64,000 nt of DNA, taken from contig NC_079505.1 in the NCBI RefSeq assembly GCF_030052815.1, positions 68,184,879 through 68,248,878 of the forward strand. Direction: 5' to 3'. Position numbers and translations under genes: made by a program. The notes beneath the pieces were generated by a model. That model worked only from the letters and a program-made list of their open reading frames with translations, did no database searches and was not told the origin of the DNA. Positions 46,436 to 60,300 of this stretch are shown here, piece by piece (the stretch's first letter is position 1; every line of letters begins with the position of its first letter). This DNA is from Hevea brasiliensis (taxonomy: Eukaryota; Streptophyta; Magnoliopsida; Malpighiales; Euphorbiaceae).

Positions 46436-48080
46436 AATAACTATAATAATTAGTTTTCCCCAATATTTCATAACTTTTAAATTGAAAATACTAATAATTA
46501 GGCAAGGATGGGTCAATTTAAAAACATAGTCTTGTAGCTTGTTGTATTTTTTAATATCAGTAAATCATTTCTAAGAAATATATATAGTCGACTAGAATAA
46601 ATTTAGCATTGATAGATTGAGAAAAAAAAAAAAAAAGCTAATTACAATACAAAGTTTGTGATGCTTATTGCTCACAATATTTAACTTATACATTGTGTTA
46701 AAAAAAATCTGTAACTTAGACATGGGAAAGTTATGCAAATTTTATACATAGAAAAAGAAATAAATAATTATTAGATATTTAAAATTTATTCTCATATTCT
46801 TAATCATAAACTTCAAGCTTTAGATTAGTATCAGCGCCTCTTGAAACAAAAGGTGAGAAGATAAAATTTGGATACTCATTTTTATGAAAAATTATTATAT
46901 ACAACTAAAATTCATGTTATCTTTATATAAAAGGGTAAATTTAAAGAGTCGTCACTAAACTTTAGTATCATCCATAAAGTTAAAAATGTGACATAAAACC
47001 TCTTGAACTTTAAAATTTTACACAATAAAATCTTTCTAATTTTCAATAGCCGATTTATACAATCCAGAATAATAGTGATGTGAATAATTTTTTTTCCTCT
47101 ACGTAATAGTGGCAAAACTAACTATAATTTTTTTCTCAGAATAACCATAAAAGAATTTCAATCATATGGAATAATGACACACTAGATGCATAAAAGCTTA
47201 TTAGAGAGACTATGCATTAAAAAAATAATAGCAATTATTCACATTATCACTATTTTAGATTGTTTACATTAACGTATTACTTATAAACCGATTATTGAAA
47301 ATCAAAAATATTTTATTGTGTAAAATTTTAAAGTATGTTATATTTTTAAGTTTAAAGACAATTCTATTATAACCTATAAAGTTTAAGAATGGCTATTAAA
47401 ATTTCTCTATATAAAATCATGTATCCTAAACCCTTAAAATATGGAAAAGGTGAAAATTGTGTCCAAGGAATACTAAAAGCCAATGCTCCAGTGTGTTGTA
47501 TAATTATCCCATTTTTATTAACTAAACTCAACAAGAAAAAAGTTGGCTTGAATTTTGCTTTGTTTTGTTTTGTTTTTTTTTTTGTTTTTAAAAAAAACAG
47601 TAAATTTGAAGCCTCAAAACTTACAGGCAAGAGTTTAAGAATATATTATAATGCTCCTGCTGAGGGAGCTTGTTGGAGATATTATAATTTATTTTATCAT
47701 TTGACTGTCAAAATTCAATATTTCTGTGTTAAGTCATTTTTCTTGAAAATGTAGATTTTCAATCTAATACTCAAGAATGTAACATTATTTTGAAAATTGT
47801 TACAGTAATCAATCCATAAACTAGTGATTTGTTGTATAAAAATAACCTGTCACTTGGCAGAGCAATCTTCCAAAGCAAATGAGCTTCATCTTTATACATT
47901 TGTCTATTTCATAACAGGACTTCTTGTTACATAACAAGTTAAAATACAAAAAGCATCCAAGATGCCAGTTACGTTCTAAAAAGGATGAATAGTGAAGCAA
48001 GATTATTGGGCCAAGATTGAAGTAACTTTTGTATCAACATTCAAATGGAGTTTGAAAATGTGATAAAAAGAGCACAATAG
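46436..48080 (+). repeat. Direct duplication, unit 2
   Basis: Second copy of 43848-45363. It has its own extra segment at about 46885-47385 that unit 1 lacks. The unit ends about 110 bp beyond the 3' end of the kinase gene (stop at 48191), so the duplication affects the kinase's downstream flank. Confidence 0.8.
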
Positions 48081-48190
48081 AATATGAGGAGGCCACCAAT
48101 GAGTTTTAGCTCAGTGACTACGGCAATAGGTCCCAAGTTCAAGCTAATTGTACTAATACGAGGAGGCCATTCATATTTCTTTTTTCTTTT

Positions 48191-51100
48191 TTAAGCACGC
48201 TTTGCACTTCTCATATAGTCTGCCCTTATTGCCCACAGCTGCTCTGAGACTGTTTTCATGTCTGGTCGATCAGTGCGAATGGGTGCAGCACACTGGATTG
48301 CCAAAGCAAACAATTTCATGAGTACCTCCCCATCTACTTTTTCTTCCAATAATGGATCCACCATATCCACTACAGTTCCTTCATTATACTTTCTGAAGGC
48401 CTGCACAAATTTGAAATTAAATCATATGAAAGTTTTAGTGCTTGGAAGTGAACTAGCAGGCTACATACTGGGTGGGATGGATTAACGAACAACACTACAA
48501 AGGTGGTCTCTGAAATTGGAACCTCACTACTGTGCCAATGTTAGAAAGGCAATCAGGTTTTAAAAAGTTCCAATTAGCTAATTACAGAGCAAGAATCTCC
48601 TCCTTAAAGAACAAACTACCAACAACACACCAAGGCTTTAATACTATGGCGTACAGATCTACAAAAGCTAATCCTGACAAAACAGAATCTAAGTTCTACG
48701 AGCAGTTACTCTAGTACACAGAACAAAAGTTTTCGTTTGGCTAAGTTTCAATATATGTTTGGAAACAATTTGTCCTTGCAAGTTCAATAATCAAATACTT
48801 AATGCAAGCGTTCTTACCCCTGAGGGGAAAACCTAGTATATTGGAAACACTTAGATCATGATACAAAAGTAGACTACCATATCATCTAGGAAACTTTCTG
48901 AGGTTTAGCCAAATATACACTGGTCCTCCATTTTTCAAAACCAAATCAGCTCTTGAACTTCATAAAAATCAACACTTCAGTCTTCTTGGGCTAAAATAAG
49001 TCCAAAATGATAATGTTTTGTTTTATTAAAGCATTAAAGAGAATGTTATAGAATTCAGACACCAAAATCAAATGTTTGATTTTGGTAAGGGGAAAAGAAA
49101 AAGACCAAAGTGTGAATCAGACTAACTGTTTAACTCTTTTATCTATGTTGGAATATCACTTGTGGGAACAAGTTCCGCATCAGTAATGTACAAGAAAATT
49201 AAAGTGCATATAAATGTTGGCAAACCAAACCAAAATGGCTAAGGTCATTTTGCTTATGGGGAGCCCAGTCTCAAGCTCAATCTGTAGCTTGCCAATTTGA
49301 TATTTACACTCCTGGGTTCAAAATTCAACAATCAATATTGAATATACCCATGAGTATTGTCAGCACAAAGGCTGGGGGTGCGGCATAACTCTCACTGCAA
49401 AGCAATTGCTAAAGTTGGGCAGGGCCTTCCCACAGAAAGTCTGATATAACTTCTAGTTGCCTCCAAAACATGAAGCTTTGGTCATCTCATTCTACAGTTT
49501 TGGCATGGAAGATCCTTATTGACTATCAATAGTCAATCATTTACTAAAAACATGGAAGGTACTCAATGACAATAACCCATGTTTTTGCAAATTATAAATG
49601 TGGCAAGGTATTGAATAGGCACACCAATAATCATAATTACGGAAAAAATAAAACATGCAACACGCAGAGAGGATAAGCTTACCCATCTAAGTGTCACCCG
49701 CTCATCTGCAGGTCTCTTCAGTTCCACAGGACGGCGGCCTGTCAGAACTTCTATAAGTAAAATCCCAAATGAGTATACGTCACTCTTTGGGGTGAGTTGA
49801 TAAGTCTTCATATATTCAGGGTCAAGGTAACCCACTGTCCCTTTCACTTTGGTTGAAATATGAGTCTGATCAGCATCCAAAGGACCAAGTCTTGCAAATC
49901 CAAAATCAGCAACCTTGGCCCTCATGCTTTCTGTCAAAAGAATGTTGGATGATTTGACATCTCGGTGGATAATCTGCTTCTCTGTTGTGAGTAAATAACA
50001 CTTATAATCAAACACAAACCAAGGGTCTCGCAAGTAAATAACCAATACAGTAATGATGAATTAATAAGAATACAAAGCATCTGAGAAACAGGTCAGCAAG
50101 AGGATGATAAGAATATAATTCTAGGGTACTATAAGTTTCGATCATATTTAAAAAAAAAAAATGTAAAAAATACCAATACAAGACGATACATCAGACATGT
50201 AGAAATTACAGCATATTAATTTATAGAGTAATATATGCTATGGCCTTGCAGGTCTAGTATGCTTTATACTCTAGCATCTGAATCATACACAAAGGCAACT
50301 TAAACAGTTCATAGAAATTCCTATACATATTTTAGTATATCACTCCTTTATTTTTTCCCTCTCTCTCCTAGAGGCCTAAACAATTTCCAAGTTGAAATTA
50401 AACCTTAGTTAAATTCAGCTGATATGTGGTGGATCAGATTTTCATGTTAGCATTGTATAAGACCTAATCCACATTGCCCACTTTCCAGCAATGATTCTTG
50501 TGGGCATTTCTGCATGATCAAGGTAACTTGCCAAGTTCACTAAAAAAAAAATAGCCTTCACTGTGAATGCGACTAGTTGTGGTTTTGGAAGACTATCATT
50601 TGGATACAACCAAATGCAGCGACACAATAAGCATTACTAGCTAGTGACAAGGTAAGATGCTTAGGAAAACGATGACATGGTTCTATGGTATTGAACTGCT
50701 AAGCATGCCAAAAATTTATTTGAAAGGCATGCTGAAGATGGTAGAATCTCGAAATTTAAATTAAAATGAAAAGTTCGCCTAGACTTCTAGGCAAAATGAT
50801 TGTGTAACAGAAATAATAAACGAAAATTGTCCAAATTCTACAGTTTTCTAAAATGGCATAAATGTAAATTGCAGGAGTTGAAAATGCAAATTACTTGTAT
50901 TGAAATTGTAAATTGCAGGAGTTGAAAATGCAAATTACTTGTATTGAAATTGTAAATTGCTGAGCTTGAAAAAGTAAATTGCTTGTGCTGAAAATGTAAA
51001 TTGCAGGAATTGAATATGTACTAAAGAAAATAAAGGAAATGCAGTCAAAAGTACAAAAATGAATAACTGAAAGGACTGAGCAATAAAAGCAGATTGAAAA

Positions 51101-54100
51101 GTAACTGAACTGAAATTGGAATTGAAATGGATATTTACTGATGAGAAAACTGAAGTGCAATAACAAATAATTGAAATGAAATATCAGGAAATTGAAAATG
51201 GTTAGAGACTGAACTGAGCTAAACTAAAGCTGAGCTAAAACTAAAGGAAATTGTTGTTAGCTTTGCTAAACTAAACTTGCTGTAGAGTATTGTCTATTGC
51301 AGTTGTTGGATTAGAAGGGGATCCTTGTTGTATCCAACTACTCATATATAGTGTTGCTCCTACCTTTCAACGTTATAGAAACCACGTTGCAGTAATTGCC
51401 TCGTACTTTTAATTATAGTGCTGCTTTTGCTCATTATCCACGTTGCGGTAACTGCTGTCTTATCATTTAGCTTTGGCGTTGCTTTTGCCCGTCATCCACA
51501 TTGCAATAATTGTTGTCCATCTTTTAACCATTCACTTGCTGCTTATTAAGTGACTCAGCTTCACTACTTGTGCATGGATCATGGGTCAATACTCTCCACG
51601 TGGGCCCCTTAACTTAGGTTCAAACAGAAACATTTCGCATGAGGAACCTTGGGAGAGCAAACTGAATGAATCCATTATTTGGGGGAATTTTTCCGTACAG
51701 GTGTGAATGAAGTATTAAATTTACGGGAAAAAGATGCAAATGAACTAAATTACAGAAAGGGGGTGAAATAAAGTCAACTGACAAAAAGACGCTAATCAAT
51801 ATAGCGTACCAACACCAAAATGCTAATAATAATAGCGTTTATACATTGTGGCCCACTTCTAAACTGGCAGCACAGCAAAACGCTAATAAAAATAACGTAC
51901 AAAGAGTAAAACGCTAATAAAATTAGCGTATATGCAAGGTAAAACGCTGTTGGATTGTGACCCCAAAACGTTAATGATAATAGCGTTCCTCCTGCACAAT
52001 TCTCTTCCCATCCATTTATTTAATATTTATTATTTAATGCTTAAAATAAGTTTTTGTTTATAAATAAAAATAATAATGTACTTATTTTTTTTTATTTTTA
52101 AAATATATTAATTTTGAATTTTTAAAAATTATTTTTAAAAATTATTATTTTAATATATTTTAAAAATAAAACAAAAAAAAATACATCATTAGTTTTATTT
52201 ATAAACAAAAACTTATTTTAAACATTAAATAATAAATATTAAATAAATGGACAGTAATAATATAATATAAAACAAAACTTATTTTAATAATATTAAATAA
52301 ATGGATCAGAAGAGGATTGTGTAGGAGGAACGCTATTATCATTAGCGTTTTGGGGTCACAGTCCAACAACGTTTTACCCCACAATTCATATACGCTATTT
52401 TTATTAGCGTTTTACTCTTTGTTCGCTATTTTTGTTAGCATTTTGTTGTGCTGCCAGTTTAGAAGTGGGCCACAATGTATAAACGCTATTATTATTAGCG
52501 TTTTGATGTTTGTACGCTATTTTGATTGGCGTCTTTCTGTCAGTTGACTTTCTTTCACCCCCTTTCTATAATTTAGCTCATTTGCACCTTTTCCCATAAA
52601 TTTAATACTTCATTCACACCTGTACGGAAAAATTCCCATTATTTGGTAATAGCCAAATGCCCAAATCAACAGAGAATTGGTGAATTTTTTATGATTCCCT
52701 TGTCTTTGGAAATCTCTAGAAAATGTGGGGTATTTAATGCCACCTCCTAGATGGGTTTGGTTAAATCTCTCACTGAAAAGAGATAAGAGATTTCAAGACC
52801 CTTTTAAATTACCAAACTGCCCTTCAGTTTCCAGAATTCGGACTGTATACTGAACGAGAGAATTGTGTGATTCCTATGATTCAATATTCTTACTTTTTTT
52901 TTTTTTTCCAATTCCTAAGATTTGAAAAGGTTATAGGATTTCAAGAACCGGCATTCCAAATGTACCTTGAGTTACTCAAAGGACAATGGTATATAATCAA
53001 TTAAAATCTCATATTTTTCACATTCACATATGTGTTTCATATTTAACTGGACACAGACAACTCCAAAATCCAAATTTGTCTTGTGGACCCCTAGTTGTAG
53101 AATATTAAGATATGAGATTATTAAGGACCTTTGAAATGATTCCCTAATTTGCATGGTCATTAAATTTAACAGAAATAAAAAGCAACAGACCTGCTTCCCA
53201 TAACTTTGGAAATTCAACATGAATTTTCCCCTTAAACCCAAAGACCACTAGTGGAAGTGTTGATGTTTAAAAGGTCAGCAAAATGGATCTTCAAGAGCAA
53301 AAGATTCATGGCAATTTTAGTCAAGTGTTCTGCATCAAACACATCATGGGTTTCTTAATATGATTTCTTTTTTCTTTCCTTTGTATGTATGGGGTTTGCA
53401 TCATGTAATCAGTTTAGCTTTGATCCAAGATAAGGTTTGCTGCTAAACTACCTTCCTCAAACAATGTAAAAAAGATGAAGGAAGATGGCATTTATTAGGT
53501 CCTGCTAGCAAGTGCCATGGTTCCAAGAGAGCTATTTGGAATTGGCATAATATGTCATTGATGGCATATGCATTGAGATGGAAGCTAGTGAGATAATTAA
53601 TGGTTGGGATAAGAAAGTTGCAGTAGCACTTGGCTGACAGCATATTTCACTCTAAGCATTTAGCTTCTTGACAGAAAGGATAAAAATAGATCTTTTAAAT
53701 GTATGGTTCATGTTTTGTTTCCACGAAATGAGATGTTGGTCAGTGAGATTGCAAAAGTGAAAATCATAAGCTAGAATCTCAAAGTAAAATTGACTAGTCA
53801 GTCATATGATTATCGAAGGTAATAATTATCATTGGTCTTTTAACTTTCTTGTTCAGTGGAGAGTTAAGGTTGATAGCCATCATCATAACATTTCATTACA
53901 GAAAGGGTGAGAATATCATAACTGTTGACCAATGACATTAGCACAGGTGAAATGACCTTCTACCACCTTCTCTGGCCCAAAAACCTTTTTTTAAACTAAG
54001 GAAAAAAAATCTAATGAGATAAACTAGTGATAAACTTGAGGCGTCCTCTAGTTATGACGTGCTACATCAGAGCCCAGGTGTAGTGAGAAATATGCAAGGG

Positions 54101-57100
54101 TGTAGAGCGTTCACCGAAAGCGACGCGCCATGTCAACGCCCGGGTGTGGTGTTAAATGAGCAAGGATTCCCACATAATGGACGAGTGTGGGTAAAGAAGT
54201 TAATCCTTAAGATAAATAGTAGAACAGATAGTAGAACAAAGCACAAGATAGACATAGAAGGAGATCAATTAAGAAGAAACAGGATAGAAGGAGAATCAGG
54301 GTTGGTACTTAGAATGTTTGATCACTTACAGGAAAATTAATGGAGCTTGTGGATACCTTCGAAAGAAGAATGGTGAATATTGCTTGCATTCAGGAGACTA
54401 AATGGGTAGGAGAGAAAAGCAAGGAAGTGGATAATTCAGGGTATAAACTGTGATTTACCGGTAAGGAGAGGAACAAGAACGAAGTAGGCATAATCATAGA
54501 CAAGACATTGAAAGATACTGTAGTAGCTGTGAAAAGAATAGGAAATAGAATTATACTGGTAAAGCTAGTACTAGAAGGAAAAACAATAAATGTAGTTATT
54601 GCTTATACCCCACAAATAGGACTAGTTAGTGAGAGTAAACAAAAGTTTTGGAAAGATATGAATCATCTAATGCAAAGCATACCGAATGAAGAGAATATTT
54701 TCATCGGTAGAGATTTAAATGGACATGTAGGAAGTGATAAGCAAGATTATAAGAATGTTCATAAAGGTTTTAGTTTTGGCAGCCGAAATGAAGAGGGAAA
54801 AAATATCATGGATTTTGTTATGGCATACGACCTAAGATTAGCAAATATCTACTTTATAAAAAGAGAGTCATATTTAATGACTTTTAAAAGTGGGCAACAT
54901 AGAAGCCAAATTGACTTCCTCTTAACCAGGAAGACAAATAAAGCTCTATGCAAGGATTGCAAGGTTATTTCGAGAGAAGTTTTAACAAGTCAACATCGGT
55001 TAATGGTCTTGGATGTCAAGTTTAGCAATAATTCAAGTAAGGTTAGGAGAAATATGATAGCTCGAACAAAGTGGTGGGAGTTCAAAGAAGTAAAGCAAGT
55101 AAAGTTCAAAAATGAGCTTCTGGAGTCTGAAGCATGGAAGTTGGATGTAGAGACTAATGATATGTGGATACAGATGGTATCAAAGATTAGAGAAGCAACT
55201 AGAAAAGTACTTGGAAAGTCTAGAGATATAGACTACCCTTAAAAGAGAGATGGTGGTGAAATGAGCAAGTACAAAAGGCAGTGAAGAGAAAGAGGGAATG
55301 GTATAAGAAATTACCTAAATGTGATAATAATGAGGCATATGAACAGTACAAGATAGCAAAGAAAGAGGTAAAAAAGATAATTAATCAAGCAAGAGCGCAG
55401 GCCTTTGAAAAGTTATATGAGAAACTTGGAACTAAAGAAGGGTAGAAAGATATTTATAGATTAGCAAGGAGGAGAGAAAAGAAATGTCAAGATCTCAATC
55501 AAGTTAGGTGCATTAAGGATAAAGAAGGAAAAGTATTGGTGAAATATGAGGACATTAAAGAAAGATGGAGCAATTATTTTGATGATCTTTTTAACAATAG
55601 TCAAAGTGATAATAGCGTGAATATAGACTACAGAGCAATAGAAAAGAATGTGAATTATACTAAAAGGATTAGATCTTTAGAAGTAAAGGAAGTACTTAAG
55701 AGAATAAAAGTGAGTAAAGTCTGTGGATTCGATGGAATACCAATTGAAGTGTGAAAGTATTTGGGAGATATGGGAGTGACATGATTAACTAAATTATTTA
55801 ATAAGATTCTAAACTCAAAGAAAATGCCTGATAAATGGAGGAGTATTTTAGTACCTTTTTTTAAAAATAAGGGAGACATACAGAGTTGCTCAAACTATAG
55901 GGGAATTAAACTCATGAGCCATAGTATGAAATTATGGAAGAGAGTTGTTGAACATCGACTACGTCATGACACTTCTATCTCTCCTAATCAATTTGGCTTC
56001 ATGCCCGGTCGTTCAACTATGGAAGCAATCTTTCTCATTAGAAGCTTGATAGAGAAATATAGAGATGTGAAGAAAGATCTACACATGGTTTTTATTGATT
56101 TGGAGAAGACTTATGATAGCGTTCCAAGAGATGTCTTATGGAGAGTGTTAAAACAAAAAAGGGTATCTATTAGGTACATACAAGTGTGAAAAGATATGTA
56201 TGAAAGAGCAACTACTATTGTGTGCACAGTGGGAAGAGACACAAGATTTTAATATCTCAATTAGATTACACCAAGGTTAAGCTGTAAGCCCTGACCTTTT
56301 TACATTAGTTTTAGATGAATTAACGAAATATACACAAGAGAGTATCCCTTGATGCATGATATTTGCAAATGATATAGTTCTAATAGATGCAGTGTTATCA
56401 AGGCGAAAGGCGACACTAAGGCGACAGGGGGCCTTATGGCCTTAGGCGAGAGGCGAGAGGCGAGGCGAGGCGAGGCCTTTTTAAAGCAAGGCGCCATAGT
56501 CTAAATTACCTAAATTATATATGTGTGTGTGTACTTCTAAATATTAACAAATTAAACAATAAATTAAATAACTAATTAACAAGAATGTCAAGTTAAAGTA
56601 ATAAGAATAACAACAAATTAACAATATTTATAAAAGTTAAACAACTAATTAACAAGAATATCAAATTAAATTAACAAAAATAAGAACAAATTAACAAAGT
56701 GAAAGTAAACAAATTAACAACACCCATATAAATTAAACAACTAATCAATAAGAATATCAAGTTAAAGTAACAAGAATAATAACAAATTAATAAATTAACA
56801 AAGTTAAAGTAAAAAAAATTAACAAATTAACATTATCCGTATAATTTAAACAACTAATTACCAACTAATTAACAAATTAACAACAAAATATTAAGAATAA
56901 AAAGAATAAAAAAGTAAACAAATTAACAATTAAAATAAAAAAAAAAACTGAACAAAATAGAAAATTAACTAGACTACTGCACACCTAATACCCATACAGC
57001 AAAATTATATAAGAAGGGGAGGAAAAGGAAAAAAAAAAAATGGTTTCCCTGGTGAATAATGCCCATACAGCAGCCCCAGAGGAGGAGAGGAAAAGGAAAA

Positions 57101-57291
57101 AAAAAAGGGTTTCCTGTGTCAGAAAAAGAAGAAGGAATAGGGGAAGAAGAAGAAGAAGAAGAAGAAGAAGAAGAAGACGAAGAAACAACAGCACCAGAGG
57201 AGGAGAGGACAAGGAAAAAAAAAAAAAAGGGTTTCCAGTGTCAGAAAAGAAGGAATAGGGGAAGAAGAAGAAGAAGAAGAAGAAGAAGAAA

Positions 57292-57343
<52 letters not shown>

Positions 57344-60300
57344 TGAAAGTGCTGCTGAATGCCACAGTTGAGACTTGAGAGTGCCGATCTTCCTTTCTCG
57401 TGAGAACTGAGGCAGGTGGCTTAGGGATTTTTCTTTTATTTGGCTTTAAATAATTAAAAAAAAAAATTGTCATTGCATTACAGAGGCGTCGCCTCAAGGG
57501 GCCTCTCGCCTCTCGCCTCTTTGCTTCGGGGCGCTCGCCTCTTTGAAGGGAACCCAGGCGGTGCTAGGCGAGGCGTGAGAGTGGCGCCTCGCCTCGCCAG
57601 GGCGCCTTGAGCGCCTTTAATAACACTGAATAGATGAGAAGCAAGAAAGTGTCAATGAAAAGCTAAAGCTTTGGAGAAGTACTCTAGAGTCAAAGGGTTT
57701 TGAGTTAAGTTGAACGAAGACAGAATATATGCATTGCAAGTTCAGTGAAGGCCAAATTGATGGTGATAGGGAAGGAGTTAGTTTGGATGGAGTGGTACTG
57801 CCCCAAAGTAATCACTTTAAATATCTTGGCTCAATCCTTCAAGTAGATGGGGGATATGAGGAGGATGTTAGTCATAAGATTAAAGCCGGATGGTTGAAGT
57901 GGAGAAGTGCCACAAGAGTTTTATGTGATCTCAAAATTCCCAAAAAGTTGAAAGAAAAATTTTACCGTACAACCATACGACCGGCCATGTTATATGATAG
58001 TAAGTGTTGGGCACTGAAGGAGTCGTATGTGTCTAAGATAAGAGTTGCGGAGATGAGAATGTTAAGGTGGATGAGTGGTCGTACTAGACTAGATAAAATT
58101 TGTAATGAGAGTATTAGAGAAAAGGTAGGAGTGGTGCCAATTGAGGATAAGTTGAGAGAATGGAGATTGAGATGGTTTGGTCATGTGAAGTGTAGACATA
58201 CAGAGGCTCCAATTAGACAAGTAGAGCACATTAGGTTAGAGGATAGAAAGAAAAGAAGAGGTAGATCTAAACTGACTTGGAGGAGAATAGTACAACATGA
58301 CCTAGAAATATTACACATTTCTGATAATTTAACTCAAAATCGTTTAGAATGGAAAAAAAGAATTCATATAGCCGACCCCAAATTCTTGGGATAAAGGCTT
58401 AGTTGAGTTGAGTTTTATAATAACTAAAATTCCTAAATAAAATTTTAAACTTCATATTCTGCATTATTCTCCCATAGTTAAAGAAAACTCGCCCTCGAGT
58501 CTTGAAGTGTTGAAGAATCACAAATTAAATGCAGAGAACACACAGTACTATCTTCATTTATGATAGCAGCAAGATTGAATTGAAGAAGTTTGTACTCTTG
58601 GAAACATCTAGATTGATAAAATTAATTAAAACAATAGTTAAAATGCCCTTTAACTCAACAGGATCTTCAATTTTCATTGATTTCTTCATAGAATCTTCTT
58701 CATTCCCAAGTATATCTTCCTCAAGCTTTGCTTGTACAGTTTTATCAACTTCTTGCTCTGGAATAGGCTCTTCAACATATGAATGTTCAAGACTCGAATC
58801 TTCAGATTCTTTAATCTCATACTCTTTAAGCTTAGTTTCTCCACTTTGCACTTTTTTGTTCCTCATTCTCATCTTCAAGCTGCTCTTCGAATTCTTCTTC
58901 TTGTTCATCTTCAACATCAAATTTTTTTTCCTTGATTTATAATTTGAATTTATTTTTTATGTCCTTGCAATGCTACTGATAATTCATTAAACTCTACTTT
59001 TGATAATTCATTAAGCTTTACTTTGGGAAACTTATCAAGTTGTGCATTCAATTTTTTTACACTTGAAATCACAAGTTCTTTCTTGCATTCTTCAAGCTCT
59101 TTTTTCTTAACTTGTAAGAATTGTTGTAAATCTTCATATTCCCTTTTCTTATTTAGTAAAATCTATCTAACTTCTCGATATTCACCATGTAAGAAAGAAC
59201 ACCTTTCACGATCACGTTTATAACTATAATTATCTATTCAATGACGTAGAGATAGTAATTGACCCTTATGAAATCGAATGTCATAATTTATTTCTTCGAG
59301 AATATTTTTGTAGTATTGATCTCCTCTTCTAGCCTTTCAATATAAATTTCTATGGCATTTGAAGTAAAAAAACATGTCTTGAAGAAAAAAAAAACTCAAA
59401 ATTCAGCTTTTAAGAGTTGTTTCTACTGAAAACGAGCTACAAAATCAAATGCAAGGTGTCGAACTTAGTAAGGAAAGAAACTCTTAAAATTTTGCTAACA
59501 TGGCAGTGATGGTAGGTGATGTGGCGTTGAAGAAACAAGTTGATGTGGCTATTTGATGTGGGTTGTTGCTAGGGCCAAATTCGTTACTTGTAGACTCACA
59601 ATAAAGCTAGATGAGCTTATTGCCGTCAAGTTAAATCTCCAGGGGGGTCGGACTGAAATTCCAATGATGCAAAGAGACAGATCGGCTAATAGCAAGTTAT
59701 TGGGTTCTTACGGTTTTTGACTTTTTTTTTTTTTTTGAACTGTAGGCAATAAGGAAAAATTTTGAAGGACAAATATATCGGTGGGAATCTAAGGAATGGG
59801 AAGAAAAACAATAGAATTTAGATCAATTTTAGGCATTGATACCAAATTTTATGTAGAACAAAGAGAAAGAACAAAAAAATGAAGGACCAATCCTTGAAAA
59901 GAGAACTAATTCTCAATAATTTTATTTAATCTCAATAATAATCATAGTCAAAGCTATTAAATAATATAAAATTAGCTTTATTTATAGAACTTACAACCCT
60001 AATCAATTTAGAAATAGAAACTCTAATCAACTCTAATTAGGAATACTAAATAAGATAAAATAGGAAATAATAGGTCTAATAATAATAAAATTCCTAAATA
60101 ATAAATAAATTAGGAAATAATAAACCTAATAATAATAAAATTCCTAAAATATAAAAATTCTTTAAATTTTCTAATTCTATAATAATTAAAATTCCTAAAT
60201 AAAATTCTAAACTTCCTATTCTGCATTAACTAGCTCTTTTCCCATGTGTCAAAACACGCAAAGAGTGTAAGTGTTAATATTACAGAAACAAATTGATGCA

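Larger units (their letters stand above)
54030..58415 (+). mobile_element. RTE-type LINE, split by a hAT element (copy C)
   Basis: Lies in the kinase intron in the opposite orientation to the gene. The start (about 54030, 'aggcgtcctct') is 5' truncated relative to copies B and D. The end is the RTE tail GTTGAGTTGAGTT at 58398-58413. Coding parts: endonuclease 54345-55030, linker and RT 55300-56390, then the C-terminal segment 57640-58394 after the hAT insertion. It is the most complete RTE copy in the window in the RT linker, but stops and frameshifts are spread through it. Confidence 0.88.

Noticed and set aside
56985..57497. Long minus- and plus-strand frames rich in Leu/Phe or Arg/Glu
   Set aside because: They are translations of GAA/GA/CTT microsatellites inside the hAT element, not proteins.
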